A stretch of DNA of 64,000 nt from Flavimaribacter sp039888615 (GCA_039888615.1 JBDQQS010000001.1), one strand, 5' to 3'. Shown: positions 26,147 through 35,523, counted from the stretch's first letter. A program made the numbers and translations. The notes: a model not told the origin generated them from the letters alone.

Positions 26147-27697
26147 ATGAGTGAGAGTAACCGCTTCTATATTACGACTGCAATTTCCTACCCGAACGGC
26201 AAGCCGCATATCGGACATGCTTACGAGTTGATCGCCACCGATGCGATCGCCCGGTTCAAGCGCCTCGACGGAATGGAAGTTCATTTTCTGACCGGAACGG
26301 ACGAGCACGGCCAGAAAATGTTGCAGACCGCCAAAAAAGAAGGTCTGCCAATCGCCGAATTCGCCAGCCGCAACACGGCGGCGTTTCAGCGTATGGCCGA
26401 AGCTCTCAATGCTTCCAATGATGATTTTATTCGCACCACCGAACCGCGTCATAAAAGGGCCAGCCAGGCTATCTGGGAGGCGATGACCAAAGCCGGCGAC
26501 ATTTACAAGGATAGCTACGCAGGCTGGTATTCGGTCCGCGACGAAGCCTATTATCAGGAAGACGAGACCGAGTTGCGCGATGGCGTTCGCTATGGACAGC
26601 AAGGCACTCCGGTAGAGTGGGTTGAGGAAGAGAGCTATTTCTTCCGTCTCTCGGCCTACCAAGATCGCCTGCTCGAACTTTACGACCGAAACGCCGATTT
26701 TATAGGGCCGGACGCCCGGCGCAACGAGATTGTCTCCTTCGTCAAGGGCGGCTTGAAGGATCTCTCCATTTCCCGCACGACCTTCGACTGGGGCGTCAAG
26801 GTTCCGAATGACGAAGGCCATGTCATGTATGTCTGGGTCGACGCCTTGACCAACTATATCACGGCGGTCGGCTATCCTGATCCAGATGCGCCGCTATGGA
26901 AATTCTGGCCGGCCAATGTCCACGTCATCGGCAAGGACATCATTCGGTTTCATGCGGTCTATTGGCCAGCATTTCTGATGTCTGCAGGAATAGAATTGCC
27001 GAAGCGCGTTTTCGCGCACGGATTCCTCTTCAACCGCGGTGAAAAAATGTCGAAATCGGTCGGCAACGTCGTGGATCCATTCGATATGGTCGACCACTAC
27101 GGGGTCGACCAGGTGCGCTATTTCTTCCTGCGTGAGGTGCCATTCGGGCAGGACGGCAATTACAGCCACGACGCCATTGTCGGTCGCATTAATTCAGACC
27201 TTGCAAACGATTTGGGTAATCTCGCCCAGCGCTCACTATCGATGATCGCCAAGAATTGCAACGGCAAGACACCGAAATGCGGGGCTCTGAGTGATGAGGA
27301 CAAGGCGATCCTCGCGCAGGCAGACGCCTTGCTGGTTGAAGCGCGCAACGGCATAGACAAACAGGCTCTTCACCAAGTGTTGGGATCGGTCTTTGGCGTG
27401 GTTTCGGAAGCAAATCGCTATTTTGCTTCTCAGGAACCATGGGCGTTGAAGAAAACCGATCCGGAGCGCATGGCGACCGTACTTTACGTCACAATCGATG
27501 TGGTGAGACAGGTGGCAATTCTTTGTCAGCCCTTCATGCCGGAATCCAGCGCGCGTTTGCTCGATATTCTTTCTGTTGAGGACGCCGACCGCGGTTTCGA
27601 CAAGCTGGGGGAGGCCGGACGGCTCGTCCCGTCAACGGACCTGCCTGCTCCGAAACCAATTTTTCCACGCCACGTGGACACTGCGGAGCAGGCGTGA
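26147..27697 (+). CDS. metG: Methionyl-tRNA synthetase
   Basis: Charges tRNA-Met. Class I core: H-I-G-H in P-H-I-G-H-A-Y-E near residue 20, K-M-S-K-S-V-G-N near residue 300, with the anticodon-binding helical domain after it. No C-x-x-C zinc knuckles appear in the connective peptide (Y-S-V-R-D-E-A-Y-Y-Q), as usual for the alphaproteobacterial type, and the 516-residue protein lacks the C-terminal tRNA-binding domain of E. coli MetG. The frame opens at 26075, but the ATG at 26147 (MSESNRFYIT) is the family start. It overlaps the next gene by GTGA. Confidence 0.95.
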   Translation: MSESNRFYITTAISYPNGKPHIGHAYELIATDAIARFKRLDGMEVHFLTGTDEHGQKMLQTAKKEGLPIAEFASRNTAAFQRMAEALNASNDDFIRTTEPRHKRASQAIWEAMTKAGDIYKDSYAGWYSVRDEAYYQEDETELRDGVRYGQQGTPVEWVEEESYFFRLSAYQDRLLELYDRNADFIGPDARRNEIVSFVKGGLKDLSISRTTFDWGVKVPNDEGHVMYVWVDALTNYITAVGYPDPDAPLWKFWPANVHVIGKDIIRFHAVYWPAFLMSAGIELPKRVFAHGFLFNRGEKMSKSVGNVVDPFDMVDHYGVDQVRYFFLREVPFGQDGNYSHDAIVGRINSDLANDLGNLAQRSLSMIAKNCNGKTPKCGALSDEDKAILAQADALLVEARNGIDKQALHQVLGSVFGVVSEANRYFASQEPWALKKTDPERMATVLYVTIDVVRQVAILCQPFMPESSARLLDILSVEDADRGFDKLGEAGRLVPSTDLPAPKPIFPRHVDTAEQA

Positions 27698-28503
27698 GCA
27701 CTCTTGTCGACAGCCATTGTCATCTCGATTTTCCGGATTTCGACAGCGAACGTGATGCAATCGTCGAGCGCGCCGTCGCAGCTGGCGTCGAATGCATGGT
27801 GACAATCTGCACCCATGTGCGCCGTTTCGAAGCTATTCGCGCGATCGCAGAAGCTTATGAACGCGTCTATTGCTCCGTTGGCACCCATCCGCACAATGCG
27901 GACCAGGAACTCGACACAACCGTGCAAGACCTTGTTGCTCTTTCACGCCATCCCAAAGTGGTCGCCATTGGCGAAGCAGGGCTGGACTACCACTACGACA
28001 ATGCGCCGCGGGAGGCCCAGGAAATCGGGTTACGTCGGCATATTGAAGCCGCGCGCGAAACCGGGCTGCCGCTTGTCATCCACGCGCGTTCGGCAGACGA
28101 GGACATGGCGCAAATCCTGAGAGAAGAAAGCGGGAAGGGGGCATTTCCCTTCGTCCTGCACTGTTTTTCGTCCGGCCGCGCCCTGGCTGAAATCGGCGTC
28201 GAACTCGGCGGTTATGTCTCGTTTTCAGGCATCCTCACTTTCAAGAATTCCGAAGAATTGCGTCAGATCGCGGTGGACCTCCCGGCCGATCGTCTGCTTG
28301 TTGAAACGGACGCTCCATACCTGGCCCCAGTACCACATCGCGGCAAGCGCAACGAACCGTCGTTCGTCGTCAATACGGCCAGGGTTCTCGCTGAGACGAG
28401 AGGGGTGTCGGAGGAATACATTCACCGGCAGACCAGCGAGAATTTCTTTCGTTTGTTTTCCAAGGTCCCCTCCAGTGACAACCGTTTGGTTGCGACCTCA
28501 TGA
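27694..28503 (+). CDS. TatD-family metal-dependent hydrolase
   Basis: A 269-residue TIM-barrel amidohydrolase of the TatD/YcfH family, a probable metal-dependent deoxyribonuclease. Metal ligands are visible: D-S-H-C-H-L-D at residues 6-12, E in I-G-E-A-G-L-D-Y, H in V-I-H-A-R, H in L-H-C-F-S, and V-E-T-D-A-P-Y-L near the end. GTG start overlapping the metG stop (GTGA) and ATGA overlap with the next gene, so metG, this gene and the MBL hydrolase form one coupled unit. Cytoplasmic. Confidence 0.92.
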   Translation: MSTLVDSHCHLDFPDFDSERDAIVERAVAAGVECMVTICTHVRRFEAIRAIAEAYERVYCSVGTHPHNADQELDTTVQDLVALSRHPKVVAIGEAGLDYHYDNAPREAQEIGLRRHIEAARETGLPLVIHARSADEDMAQILREESGKGAFPFVLHCFSSGRALAEIGVELGGYVSFSGILTFKNSEELRQIAVDLPADRLLVETDAPYLAPVPHRGKRNEPSFVVNTARVLAETRGVSEEYIHRQTSENFFRLFSKVPSSDNRLVATS

Positions 28504-29324
28504 GAGTACGGCAAATTCTGACGATTCTCGGCTGTGGCTCTTCACCCGGCGTTCCACGTATCGACGGCGACTGGGGCAATTGCGACCCGACCAATCCTCG
28601 AAATCGCCGCAGACGCGCATCGCTTCTCATCGAACAGTATTCTGCAGATGGCGGAGTGACCACTGTTGTCATCGACACCGGCCCAGACTTCCGCGAACAA
28701 ATGATCAGTGCTCGCGTGCGCATCCTGGACGCTGCGCTTTACAGCCACCCCCATGCGGATCATCTGCACGGGATAGACGACCTTAGAGGGTTCGTCGTTG
28801 TCCAGAAAAAGCGCATGCCCATATACGCCGACGCGGTTACCATGGCGCGCCTGCGCGAAGCGTTTCTGTATTGCTTCGAGACGCCGCCTGGCAGCGGTTA
28901 CCCGCCAATTGTGGACGCCAATACAATTGATTCTTTAGACAATCCAATTGTGATCGAAGGCGAGGGTGGTCCACTCACCATCAATATGTTCGAGCAACTG
29001 CATGGAAGCATTACCTCGACCGGCTACCGGATCGGGAATGTCGCCTATTGCAGCGATGTCAGTGATTTTCCTCAAAAGTCTATCGAAAAATTACAAGATC
29101 TGGACTGCTTGATCGTCGACGCCTTGCAATATCGGCCGCATCCAAGTCACTTCTCAATCGGAGAAGCGCTCGACTGGATCGAACGACTTCAGCCGAAACA
29201 AGGCATACTGACGCATATGCACGTGCCGCTTGACTATGCGACGGTGCTTGCAGAGACGCCGGCGAACGTCGAGCCGGCCTACGACATGATGCAAATTAAG
29301 CAGGATCTGGACGTTGTCGCCTGA
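28500..29324 (+). CDS. MBL-fold metal-dependent hydrolase (PhnP/RNase Z-like)
   Basis: A 274-residue metallo-beta-lactamase-fold protein. The metal-binding motif is S-H-P-H-A-D-H-L-H-G (residues 80-89), with a later D in I-V-D-A-L and H in L-T-H-M-H. The N-terminal G-C-G-S-S-P-G-V-P matches the PhnP/RNase Z-like subgroup, which cleaves phosphodiesters. It always follows the tatD-type gene in this order in Rhizobiales. Substrate unknown. It begins within the ATGA overlap of the upstream stop. No phn genes nearby. Confidence 0.9.
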   Translation: MRVRQILTILGCGSSPGVPRIDGDWGNCDPTNPRNRRRRASLLIEQYSADGGVTTVVIDTGPDFREQMISARVRILDAALYSHPHADHLHGIDDLRGFVVVQKKRMPIYADAVTMARLREAFLYCFETPPGSGYPPIVDANTIDSLDNPIVIEGEGGPLTINMFEQLHGSITSTGYRIGNVAYCSDVSDFPQKSIEKLQDLDCLIVDALQYRPHPSHFSIGEALDWIERLQPKQGILTHMHVPLDYATVLAETPANVEPAYDMMQIKQDLDVVA

Positions 29325-29346
29325 ATACGGGTTCGGCAAATCCCAA

Positions 29347-29715
29347 TTACTTCAATTTTCGTTTCCCGGCCGGTTTCCTGCTGTCTGCGCGCACGGCTGT
29401 TTCATAAGCTTCACAGGCCCATTTTTCAAAGGCCTCGGGGTCGTCCAGAATATAATCTGGCGCATACCAGTATCCCATCCGGGCCGTCGAACCATTCGCT
29501 CGCGTGTGTATCCATTCCTCGCATTGCGCCGCCTCGTACGCAGGAATGGTTTCATTGTCCGTCTTGAAGGCGAGGCGACCTCCGGACGTGCCAAGCGCGT
29601 ACATAAGGCCATTTCGAAAAACACCGACGCCACCGAACATCCGTCTTATTTCAGATCCCGGAACGACCGAAAACTGCTCCCGCAAATAGTCTGCAAACTC
29701 TTTCGAAACCGCCAT
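29347..29715 (-). CDS. TfoX N-terminal domain protein
   Basis: A 122-residue protein with the TfoX/Sxy N-terminal fold: R-R-M-F-G-G-V-G-V-F near residue 25, then G-R-L-A-F-K-T-D and M-G-Y-W-Y-A-P-D. Stand-alone domains of this sort are common in alphaproteobacteria and are not shown to control competence. The ATG at 29715 has GGAGG eight to twelve bases before it; the longer frame to 29763 is not supported. A basic C-terminal tail (K-P-A-G-K-R-K-L-K) is present. It converges on the MBL hydrolase. Confidence 0.82.
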   Translation of the reverse strand: MAVSKEFADYLREQFSVVPGSEIRRMFGGVGVFRNGLMYALGTSGGRLAFKTDNETIPAYEAAQCEEWIHTRANGSTARMGYWYAPDYILDDPEAFEKWACEAYETAVRADSRKPAGKRKLK

Positions 29716-29804
29716 TTCCCAGCCTCCTGCCGGCGTATGTTCTCTTTTTTGTTCCTGCCACATGCGACAAACTGTAACAATATGGCTATCAGGATGGTGA
29801 CGCT

Positions 29805-30785
29805 ATGATATGGAAAATCGGTATCTCGCTGGCGCTATTCCCGGTCATTTACCTGCTAATCGCATGTGTTCTGATTCTTTTTCCACCGCGCGTAGAAGAT
29901 AGCGAAAGTTTGAATTTCAGTCAGCTGCGTGGTGGCCCGGATCTATCGAAGCAACAGGAACTGCTAACGTATGCCGCGCGTGACGGACAGGAATTGGCCT
30001 ATCGCCATTATGCGTCCAGGAGTTCCGTTTCGCTGATACTGCTACATGGTTCAGGCTATCATGGCGGCTATCTGGATCCCATGGCGAGCTACCTGTCAAA
30101 CAGCAACGCCGCACAGATCTTTGTTCCAAATCTTCGCGGTCATTTTGGCTCCGGAGAACGTCGTGGCGACATCGACTATGTCGGTCAACTCGAAGACGAT
30201 CTCTCAGACCTTGTCGACATGATCCTTGCCAGCAATCCGGACACAACGATTGTTATGGGTGGTCACTCGTCAGGCGGCGCTATGGCGATACGCTTTGCAG
30301 CAAGTGAGTACGGCGACAGAATTGAGAATTACTTCGCGCTGGCGCCGATACTGGGACACAAGGCGCCAACGGTTATCGAAGGCAACGGTGGATGGGCCCA
30401 TATTTCCTTGCCGCGCATCATCGGGCTGTCAATGCTCAACAATGTCCGCCTCCATATCTTCGACCATCTTGAAACGATCCGTTTCAATATGCCTGAGCAA
30501 TTTCAGAACGGCACTGAGACGCTTGGGTATTCGTGGCGGCTTATGACGAATTTCAATCTTCATACAAACTTTCGTGGTGATATCGAATCGCTGCCGCAAA
30601 CATCTCTTACGCTGGTCGGCCGCGATGACGAGGCAATGAATTCCGCGGCTTTCATATCTTTATTCAATGCTTTGCACAAATCTGTTGAACTTCTCGATGA
30701 TCAAGATCATTTCAGCCTTACGCGGTCAGAATTATCATTTGTACGGATTAACCGTTGGCTTGATGCGGTGACGCGAGGCAATTGA
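29805..30785 (+). CDS. Membrane-anchored alpha/beta hydrolase
   Basis: A 326-residue alpha/beta hydrolase of the lysophospholipase/S33-like type. An N-terminal hydrophobic segment (residues 4-27) probably anchors it to the inner membrane with the enzyme outside. The oxyanion region L-L-H-G-S-G-Y-H-G-G and the nucleophile elbow G-G-H-S-S-G-G (Ser about residue 153) are clear; the acid is probably in V-G-R-D-D and the catalytic His in D-D-Q-D-H-F near residue 305. Substrate unknown. It is divergent from the TfoX-domain gene and not obviously in an operon. Confidence 0.8.
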   Translation: MIWKIGISLALFPVIYLLIACVLILFPPRVEDSESLNFSQLRGGPDLSKQQELLTYAARDGQELAYRHYASRSSVSLILLHGSGYHGGYLDPMASYLSNSNAAQIFVPNLRGHFGSGERRGDIDYVGQLEDDLSDLVDMILASNPDTTIVMGGHSSGGAMAIRFAASEYGDRIENYFALAPILGHKAPTVIEGNGGWAHISLPRIIGLSMLNNVRLHIFDHLETIRFNMPEQFQNGTETLGYSWRLMTNFNLHTNFRGDIESLPQTSLTLVGRDDEAMNSAAFISLFNALHKSVELLDDQDHFSLTRSELSFVRINRWLDAVTRGN

Positions 30786-30849
30786 AACGCAATCTGGATT
30801 ACGGCCATTAGTTCCATAATATATCTTATGCGATCTAATCATATATCCC

Positions 30850-31452
30850 TCATGCGGTTTCACAGAGCTTCCTGAATGCAAAAATCGCGGTATCCACTCT
30901 CTGTTGGATGTCCTGCTCTGTCGGAAGCTCCAAGGCGTGAATAACGCGTCTGATTTGAAGGTCGCCGATCAACAGGCTCAAGAACCAGTCTGCTGCTATT
31001 TCTGCGGACGTCACCTTCAGCGCGCCTATCTTTACGCCGCGTTCCATCAGCTTACATATCAACGGATACACCGTGCCCCGGCCGGCTGCGGCAATCGCCA
31101 ATCCGAGTTCACCCGTTTCATCCGCGGCGGCGGCGCGGTTCAGGCTCACTGCCTTCTTGCCGAGCAGCATTGACAGTAAGATCGGCGCGATTTCTTCAAG
31201 CACCGTTACCGGGTCTGCGTTTCCGCCAATTGCTGCTTCCAGTTTTTGCCTGGTCGCAGCTGCGTTCGCTTCAACAATGGATCTGAACAGACCCCGCTTG
31301 TCTCCGTACCAACGATAAAGGGTCTCATTCGACGCTTTGGCGTGTCTTGCCACTGACAGCATCGACGTGCCGGAATAGCCTCGTTTCTCGAGGAGTTCAT
31401 AAGCTGCGTTTTCGATCTGTCTGGCGCGTTGCGCTCTTTTTTGCTGATCCAA
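30850..31452 (-). CDS. TetR-family repressor
   Basis: A 200-residue regulator. The N-terminal helix-turn-helix domain (residues 8-55) contains G-Y-S-G-T-S-M-L-S-V-A and the E-T-L-Y-R-W-Y-G-D-K-R-G-L-F block typical of TetR proteins. The C-terminal ligand domain resembles the AcrR-like type (TetR_C). The start is a TTG at 31452, with AGGGAGC upstream. It is divergent from the DUF1772 gene, and two operator-like palindromes lie between them, so it probably represses both. A TACAAT -10-like element for this gene (rc of 31498-31503) lies between the two palindromes. Ligand unknown. Confidence 0.85.
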   Translation of the reverse strand: MDQQKRAQRARQIENAAYELLEKRGYSGTSMLSVARHAKASNETLYRWYGDKRGLFRSIVEANAAATRQKLEAAIGGNADPVTVLEEIAPILLSMLLGKKAVSLNRAAAADETGELGLAIAAAGRGTVYPLICKLMERGVKIGALKVTSAEIAADWFLSLLIGDLQIRRVIHALELPTEQDIQQRVDTAIFAFRKLCETA

Positions 31453-31479
31453 TTTCAGCTCCCTTTACTTGACCATAAG

Positions 31480-31496
31480 CGTACATATATGTACGG
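31480..31496. promoter_or_regulatory. TetR operator-like palindrome 1
   Basis: CGTACATATATGTACGG contains the perfect 14-base palindrome GTACATATATGTAC. It lies between the divergent TetR and DUF1772 genes. Confidence 0.6.
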
Positions 31497-31507
31497 GATT
31501 GTAAAGG

Positions 31508-31524
31508 TGTACATTTGCGTACGG
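31508..31524. promoter_or_regulatory. TetR operator-like palindrome 2
   Basis: TGTACATTTGCGTACGG is a second, imperfect copy of the same motif, 28 bases from the first (start to start). It falls just before the GGAGG of the DUF1772 gene, a position that could block transcription or translation start. Confidence 0.55.
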
Positions 31525-31539
31525 TTGGAGGTAATTTTC

Positions 31540-32025
31540 GTGAATTTGATCAAAACGCTTTCCATCAGTTCAATTCTCTTCTGCGGCGCGATTTTTGGAT
31601 TTTTCTACGCATGGGTCTGCTCCACAATGTGGGGTCTTGACCAAGCTGATCCACGCATAGCAATTGCTGCGATGCAGGCGATGAACGCCTCTGTACGCAA
31701 TGGGGCGTTCTTCCCGGCGTTCTTTTTAACGCCGTTAGTCCTGGCTGCTACTGCTGGCGTTGCCTATCGCAGTCAATTCCGGTCAGCCGCCTTTTGGTTC
31801 GCCGCCGCCGGCCTTGTTTACCTGATCTTCGGATTGTTACTGACGATGGGCGTAAACGTGCCGATGAACGAGGCGCTGGCGTCAGTAGACATTCCAGAAG
31901 ATGTTGGGGCAGCCGAAATCATTTGGCAGGACTACTCTCCAAGCTGGCAATTCTGGAACCAGTTGCGCACCATTGCATCCGGGATCGCCCTCACCTTTGC
32001 CGGGATTGGGTTATCCAAAGTTTGA
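31540..32025 (+). CDS. DUF1772 (anthrone oxygenase-like) membrane protein
   Basis: A 161-residue protein with four hydrophobic segments (about residues 6-25, 55-75, 85-105, 140-158), the plan of the DUF1772 family. Members include fungal anthrone oxygenases, but the bacterial ones are mostly of unknown role. The GTG at 31540 follows GGAGG with a nine-base gap; the reading frame extends to 31429 inside the operator region, which is unlikely to be coding. It is divergent from, and probably controlled by, the TetR protein next to it. A small-molecule detoxification role would suit such a pair, but this is inference. Confidence 0.75.
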   Translation: MNLIKTLSISSILFCGAIFGFFYAWVCSTMWGLDQADPRIAIAAMQAMNASVRNGAFFPAFFLTPLVLAATAGVAYRSQFRSAAFWFAAAGLVYLIFGLLLTMGVNVPMNEALASVDIPEDVGAAEIIWQDYSPSWQFWNQLRTIASGIALTFAGIGLSKV

Positions 32026-32108
32026 TCTTAGAAACAGATCGCACGATCCTAAAACGTTCTGCGAGACGCGCACAATCGGCGCGTCTTGTCGTCCTGCTCG
32101 GCGAACAA

Positions 32109-34004
32109 TTAGCCTACAGGCAGATTATCGTCGCGCTTGATCGCAATGATAGAAGAACGCGGCAGCTTGCCTTCACCGTCTGGAAACGGCGCATCCGGAT
32201 GTTGTACTCCGACAAACATGGTTCGACGGTCCGCCGACCAGCAGAGACCTGTGACTTCAGCGCCTTTCGGTCCGGTTAGAAAACGCTCTATACGGCCTGT
32301 CACCGGATCACCGGCGAGCATTTGATTGTTACCATTTCCGACAAAATCGCCTTCATCGGAATCGTCGCCGTCAGTCTGTATCCAGATTAGCCCGGTGGAA
32401 TCGATTGCCATGCCGTCCGGCGAATTAAACAGGTTGCCTTCGTTGATATTGGCCGACCCGGCGTAATCCCCTACATGCACGGTCGGATTTCCGGCCATAA
32501 CATACAGATCCCATTCGAAGGTCTCCGAGGCGTGATCATCGCCGGACGGGCGCCAACGCACGATCTGCCCGTACTTGTTGGCTGCTCGCGGATTGGGACC
32601 GGCTACAGGCGTCCAGTCGCCGCCGGCATTTGACTTGACGCCCCGGCGACTGTTGTTGGTCAGCGCGCAGTAGGCTTCGACCGAAACCGGGTTCACCGCC
32701 ACCCATTCCGGTCGGTCCATGGTCGTGGCGCCTACTTTCGATGCTGCAATGCGTGAGAATATCGCAATCTCGGCATCGGACATCCCCGTCGTGTCCGGGG
32801 TGAGCGAAAGCCATTCACCAGTCATGTCGTCGTGGAATCGGGCGACGTAGAGTTGCCCTTCGTCGAGCAAAGTGGACGTATCTGCACCTGGCGCATAGGC
32901 GTCCTTCGAAACAAATTTATAGAGGAATTCGCCACGCTCGTCGTCGCCCATATAGACCACGACGCGGCCGTCAGGCGCCAGCACAGTCTCCGCGTTTTCA
33001 TGTTTGAAACGACCAAGCGCAGTCCGTTTGACAGGCGTGCTCTTCGGATTTGACGGATCTATCTCAACGATCCAGCCGGCGCGATGTGGCTCGTTGGGAT
33101 TTTTCGAAGTGTCGAAACGGGTATCCCATTTGTGATAATCATATCCCCGTCCGTCGGTCGAAATTCCATACCGCTTGTAACCTTCTGCGACCTGTTCCGT
33201 CAGTTCCGGTTCTTCCGTGGCGCCAAAGTAGCCATTGAAATTTTCCTCGCAGGTCAGATATGTGCCCCAGGGGGTCTTTCCCGAGCCGCAATTGCTAAAC
33301 GTGCCAAGGCTCTCGACGCCGTTAGCGTCCGCCTCCGTTTTCAGAAGATTGTGACCAGTCGCGGGCCCGCTGAATTGCATGGGTGTGTTCTGGGTAATGC
33401 GCCGATTGAAACGGCTATCCAAAACAACCGTCCACCCGGTATCGCTTTCGACAATTTCAAAGACTGCAATGCCCTGCAAGTTCTGGAGTTTGAGAACATC
33501 CTGGCCGTCCCGTGGCACGCCATCGGTAGCCTGTGGCAGATCGGTCTTATTGTTGGTGTACTCGTGATTGACGGCAATCACCTGTTTTCCACCGATAACG
33601 AATAGCTCCATTCCATCCGTGTTCTCACCGAATACCCTGTCGGAATCTGCGGCCGCGCCTCCAATGGCGTTGTCGAACGCGTCTATTCCGGTAAACAGAG
33701 GATCTCCCCAACTCACCAGTCTCTGCCAGCTGTAGCCTTCAGGCACATGGACATCGCTATCCGTTGCGGTCGGGATGGGAGTAAATACAAATCGGGTCGC
33801 CTGTTGGGCCTGCGCTGTTTCCGGTTTCAATAGGCCGGCGCACATGGCCGCGGCTCCGGAACCGAACGCGAGCACGCCGCCGATAAAACCTCTTCGAGAA
33901 ATAGCACGCTCCACAACGCGATCGAATTCACTCTCTTTTGGACGCGGAAAGTTGACTTCGTCCCATTCATCGGCAGTCAGTTCTCTAACGTTGTTCTCGC
34001 TCAT
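32109..34004 (-). CDS. phoX: PhoX/DUF839-family Tat-exported phosphatase
   Basis: A 631-residue protein of the PhoX group, calcium/iron alkaline phosphatases that release phosphate from esters in the periplasm. A Tat signal (S-R-R-G-F-I-G-G at about residue 37) with a following hydrophobic stretch and A-Q-A cleavage indicates export of the folded enzyme. Repeated blade-like blocks follow: V-N-H-E-Y-T-N-N, N-C-G-S-G-K-T-P-W-G-T-Y-L-T-C-E-E-N, H-A-G-W-I-V-E-I-D-P, R-F-K-H-E-N-A-E; these match the family's metal-site Cys and Glu residues. The ATG at 34004, behind GGGAG, gives a proper start. A phosphate-regulated promoter was not seen. The exact substrate class is not certain. Confidence 0.85.
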   Translation of the reverse strand: MSENNVRELTADEWDEVNFPRPKESEFDRVVERAISRRGFIGGVLAFGSGAAAMCAGLLKPETAQAQQATRFVFTPIPTATDSDVHVPEGYSWQRLVSWGDPLFTGIDAFDNAIGGAAADSDRVFGENTDGMELFVIGGKQVIAVNHEYTNNKTDLPQATDGVPRDGQDVLKLQNLQGIAVFEIVESDTGWTVVLDSRFNRRITQNTPMQFSGPATGHNLLKTEADANGVESLGTFSNCGSGKTPWGTYLTCEENFNGYFGATEEPELTEQVAEGYKRYGISTDGRGYDYHKWDTRFDTSKNPNEPHRAGWIVEIDPSNPKSTPVKRTALGRFKHENAETVLAPDGRVVVYMGDDERGEFLYKFVSKDAYAPGADTSTLLDEGQLYVARFHDDMTGEWLSLTPDTTGMSDAEIAIFSRIAASKVGATTMDRPEWVAVNPVSVEAYCALTNNSRRGVKSNAGGDWTPVAGPNPRAANKYGQIVRWRPSGDDHASETFEWDLYVMAGNPTVHVGDYAGSANINEGNLFNSPDGMAIDSTGLIWIQTDGDDSDEGDFVGNGNNQMLAGDPVTGRIERFLTGPKGAEVTGLCWSADRRTMFVGVQHPDAPFPDGEGKLPRSSIIAIKRDDNLPVG

Positions 34005-34221
34005 GGCTGGCTCCCTGCTCGCTTTGAGGCGGCTTGGCTTCCTGAACGTCCGACCATCCGAACGTGAAGGCACGATTTTCTAGCGCGAAGACCCCACAAC
34101 CGTATGACAACGAGTATCTACTCCCGAGAGTCCGAGGGAGAAATCAACCCTTTTGATTGGAAGGATATACCATGCCGCTTCCCACCTGTTAGCATTGCGC
34201 AGGATTCGAAGGGACAGGTCC

Positions 34222-34686
34222 ATGAAGGGTTATTGCAGCTGCCGCGAAATCACGTATGAAATGACCGCAAAGCCGCTCTTCGTTCATGCGTGTCATTGCC
34301 GATGGTGTCAGCGCGAAACCGGATCGGCGTTTGTCATGAATGCACTGATCGAATCCAACAGGATCGAAATCAAGTCAGGCGCACCGGAGATGGTCGATAC
34401 ACCCAGTGAAAGTGGAAAGGGACAGAAGATCTACCGCTGCCCCAAATGCCATGTTGCGCTATGGAGCATATATTCCGGCGCCGGCCCTAAATTCATTTTT
34501 GTGCGCGTGGGCGCGCTCGAAAACCCGGACGCCTGTCCACCCGATATTCACATCTTTACCGAAAGCAAGCAGCCCTGGCTCACCTTGCCGGATAATGTAC
34601 CAGCCGTGAATCGCTATTACGATCGAGAGAAATATTGGCCGCAGGCAAGTCTTGAGCGACGACTTGCTGCCATCGAATTGGATTGA
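34222..34686 (+). CDS. GFA/CENP-V-domain protein
   Basis: A 154-residue zinc protein of the glutathione-dependent formaldehyde-activating enzyme (GFA) family. The zinc cysteines are in C-S-C (residues 5-7), C-H-C-R-W-C (about 24-29) and C-P-K-C (about 74-77). The ATG at 34222 has GGGACAGG before it; the frame to 34153 is not needed. Most members are not shown to act on formaldehyde. It is eight bases upstream of mazG on the same strand, possibly cotranscribed. Confidence 0.85.
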   Translation: MKGYCSCREITYEMTAKPLFVHACHCRWCQRETGSAFVMNALIESNRIEIKSGAPEMVDTPSESGKGQKIYRCPKCHVALWSIYSGAGPKFIFVRVGALENPDACPPDIHIFTESKQPWLTLPDNVPAVNRYYDREKYWPQASLERRLAAIELD

Positions 34687-34693
34687 GACGAGC

Positions 34694-35515
34694 ATGAAGC
34701 CATCAAAAGACATTTCCCGGCTTATCGAGATCATGGTTGCCCTGCGCGATCCGAAGACGGGATGTCCGTGGGATGTCAAACAGGACTTCGAATCGATCAA
34801 GCCCTACACGCTCGAGGAAGCCTATGAAGTTGCCGACGCGATTGAACGCAACGACATGGACGATCTCTGTGAGGAACTGGGCGACCTGCTTCTTCAGGTC
34901 GTGTTTCATGCGCGGATGGCGGAAGAAGCCGGCGCATTTGATTTCGGTGACGTCGTGCATTCCATCACCCGAAAAATGATACGGAGGCATCCGCATGTCT
35001 TCGATGTGTCGGACGCCGATACGGCGAATGCCGTCAAGGTGCAATGGGATGAAATAAAGGCGGTTGAAAAGGCGGAACGGGCCGAACGTCGTCGCGCTCG
35101 CGGCCTTGACGGAGAACCAACGCATGGCAGACTGGAAGGCGTGCCAACCGCCCTGCCCGCACTGACAGAAGCAATAAAACTACAGCAGAAAGCCGCGCGC
35201 ACCGGGTTCGACTGGAGCGATCCTGAGTCTGTTTTTGCCAAGGCGGAAGAAGAAATCGGCGAGCTTCGCGAGGCGCTCGCCATGGATGGCTCCGACAAGG
35301 TGAGAGACGAGTTTGGCGACGTTCTGTTCGTTCTCGTCAACCTTGGACGTCACATCGGCGCTGACCCGGAGATGGCGCTCAGGGGGACAAACAACAAGTT
35401 CCGAAAACGCTTTGCCTATATCGAGCAGAAACTCTCGGAAGAAGGCGCCGTTATCGACGACACGTCTCTGGAGCGAATGGACTTCTTGTGGAACGAAGCT
35501 AAGGCTTTCGACTGA
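34694..35515 (+). CDS. mazG: Nucleoside triphosphate pyrophosphohydrolase
   Basis: Hydrolyses NTPs to NMP and pyrophosphate, cleaning abnormal nucleotides. Two MazG domains are visible: the first with G-C-P-W-D and E-E-A-Y-E-V ... E-E-L-G-D-L-L-L-Q-V (residues about 20-75), the second with G-F-D-W and E-E-I-G-E-L-R-E-A ... D-E-F-G-D-V-L-F-V-L (about 175-225). The acidic E-x-x-E and E-x-x-D residues bind Mg. 273 residues from the ATG at 34694. The hflX gene follows at once in the opposite direction, converging with it over eight bases of spacing. Confidence 0.93.
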   Translation: MKPSKDISRLIEIMVALRDPKTGCPWDVKQDFESIKPYTLEEAYEVADAIERNDMDDLCEELGDLLLQVVFHARMAEEAGAFDFGDVVHSITRKMIRRHPHVFDVSDADTANAVKVQWDEIKAVEKAERAERRRARGLDGEPTHGRLEGVPTALPALTEAIKLQQKAARTGFDWSDPESVFAKAEEEIGELREALAMDGSDKVRDEFGDVLFVLVNLGRHIGADPEMALRGTNNKFRKRFAYIEQKLSEEGAVIDDTSLERMDFLWNEAKAFD

Positions 35516-35523
35516 AATGACTA

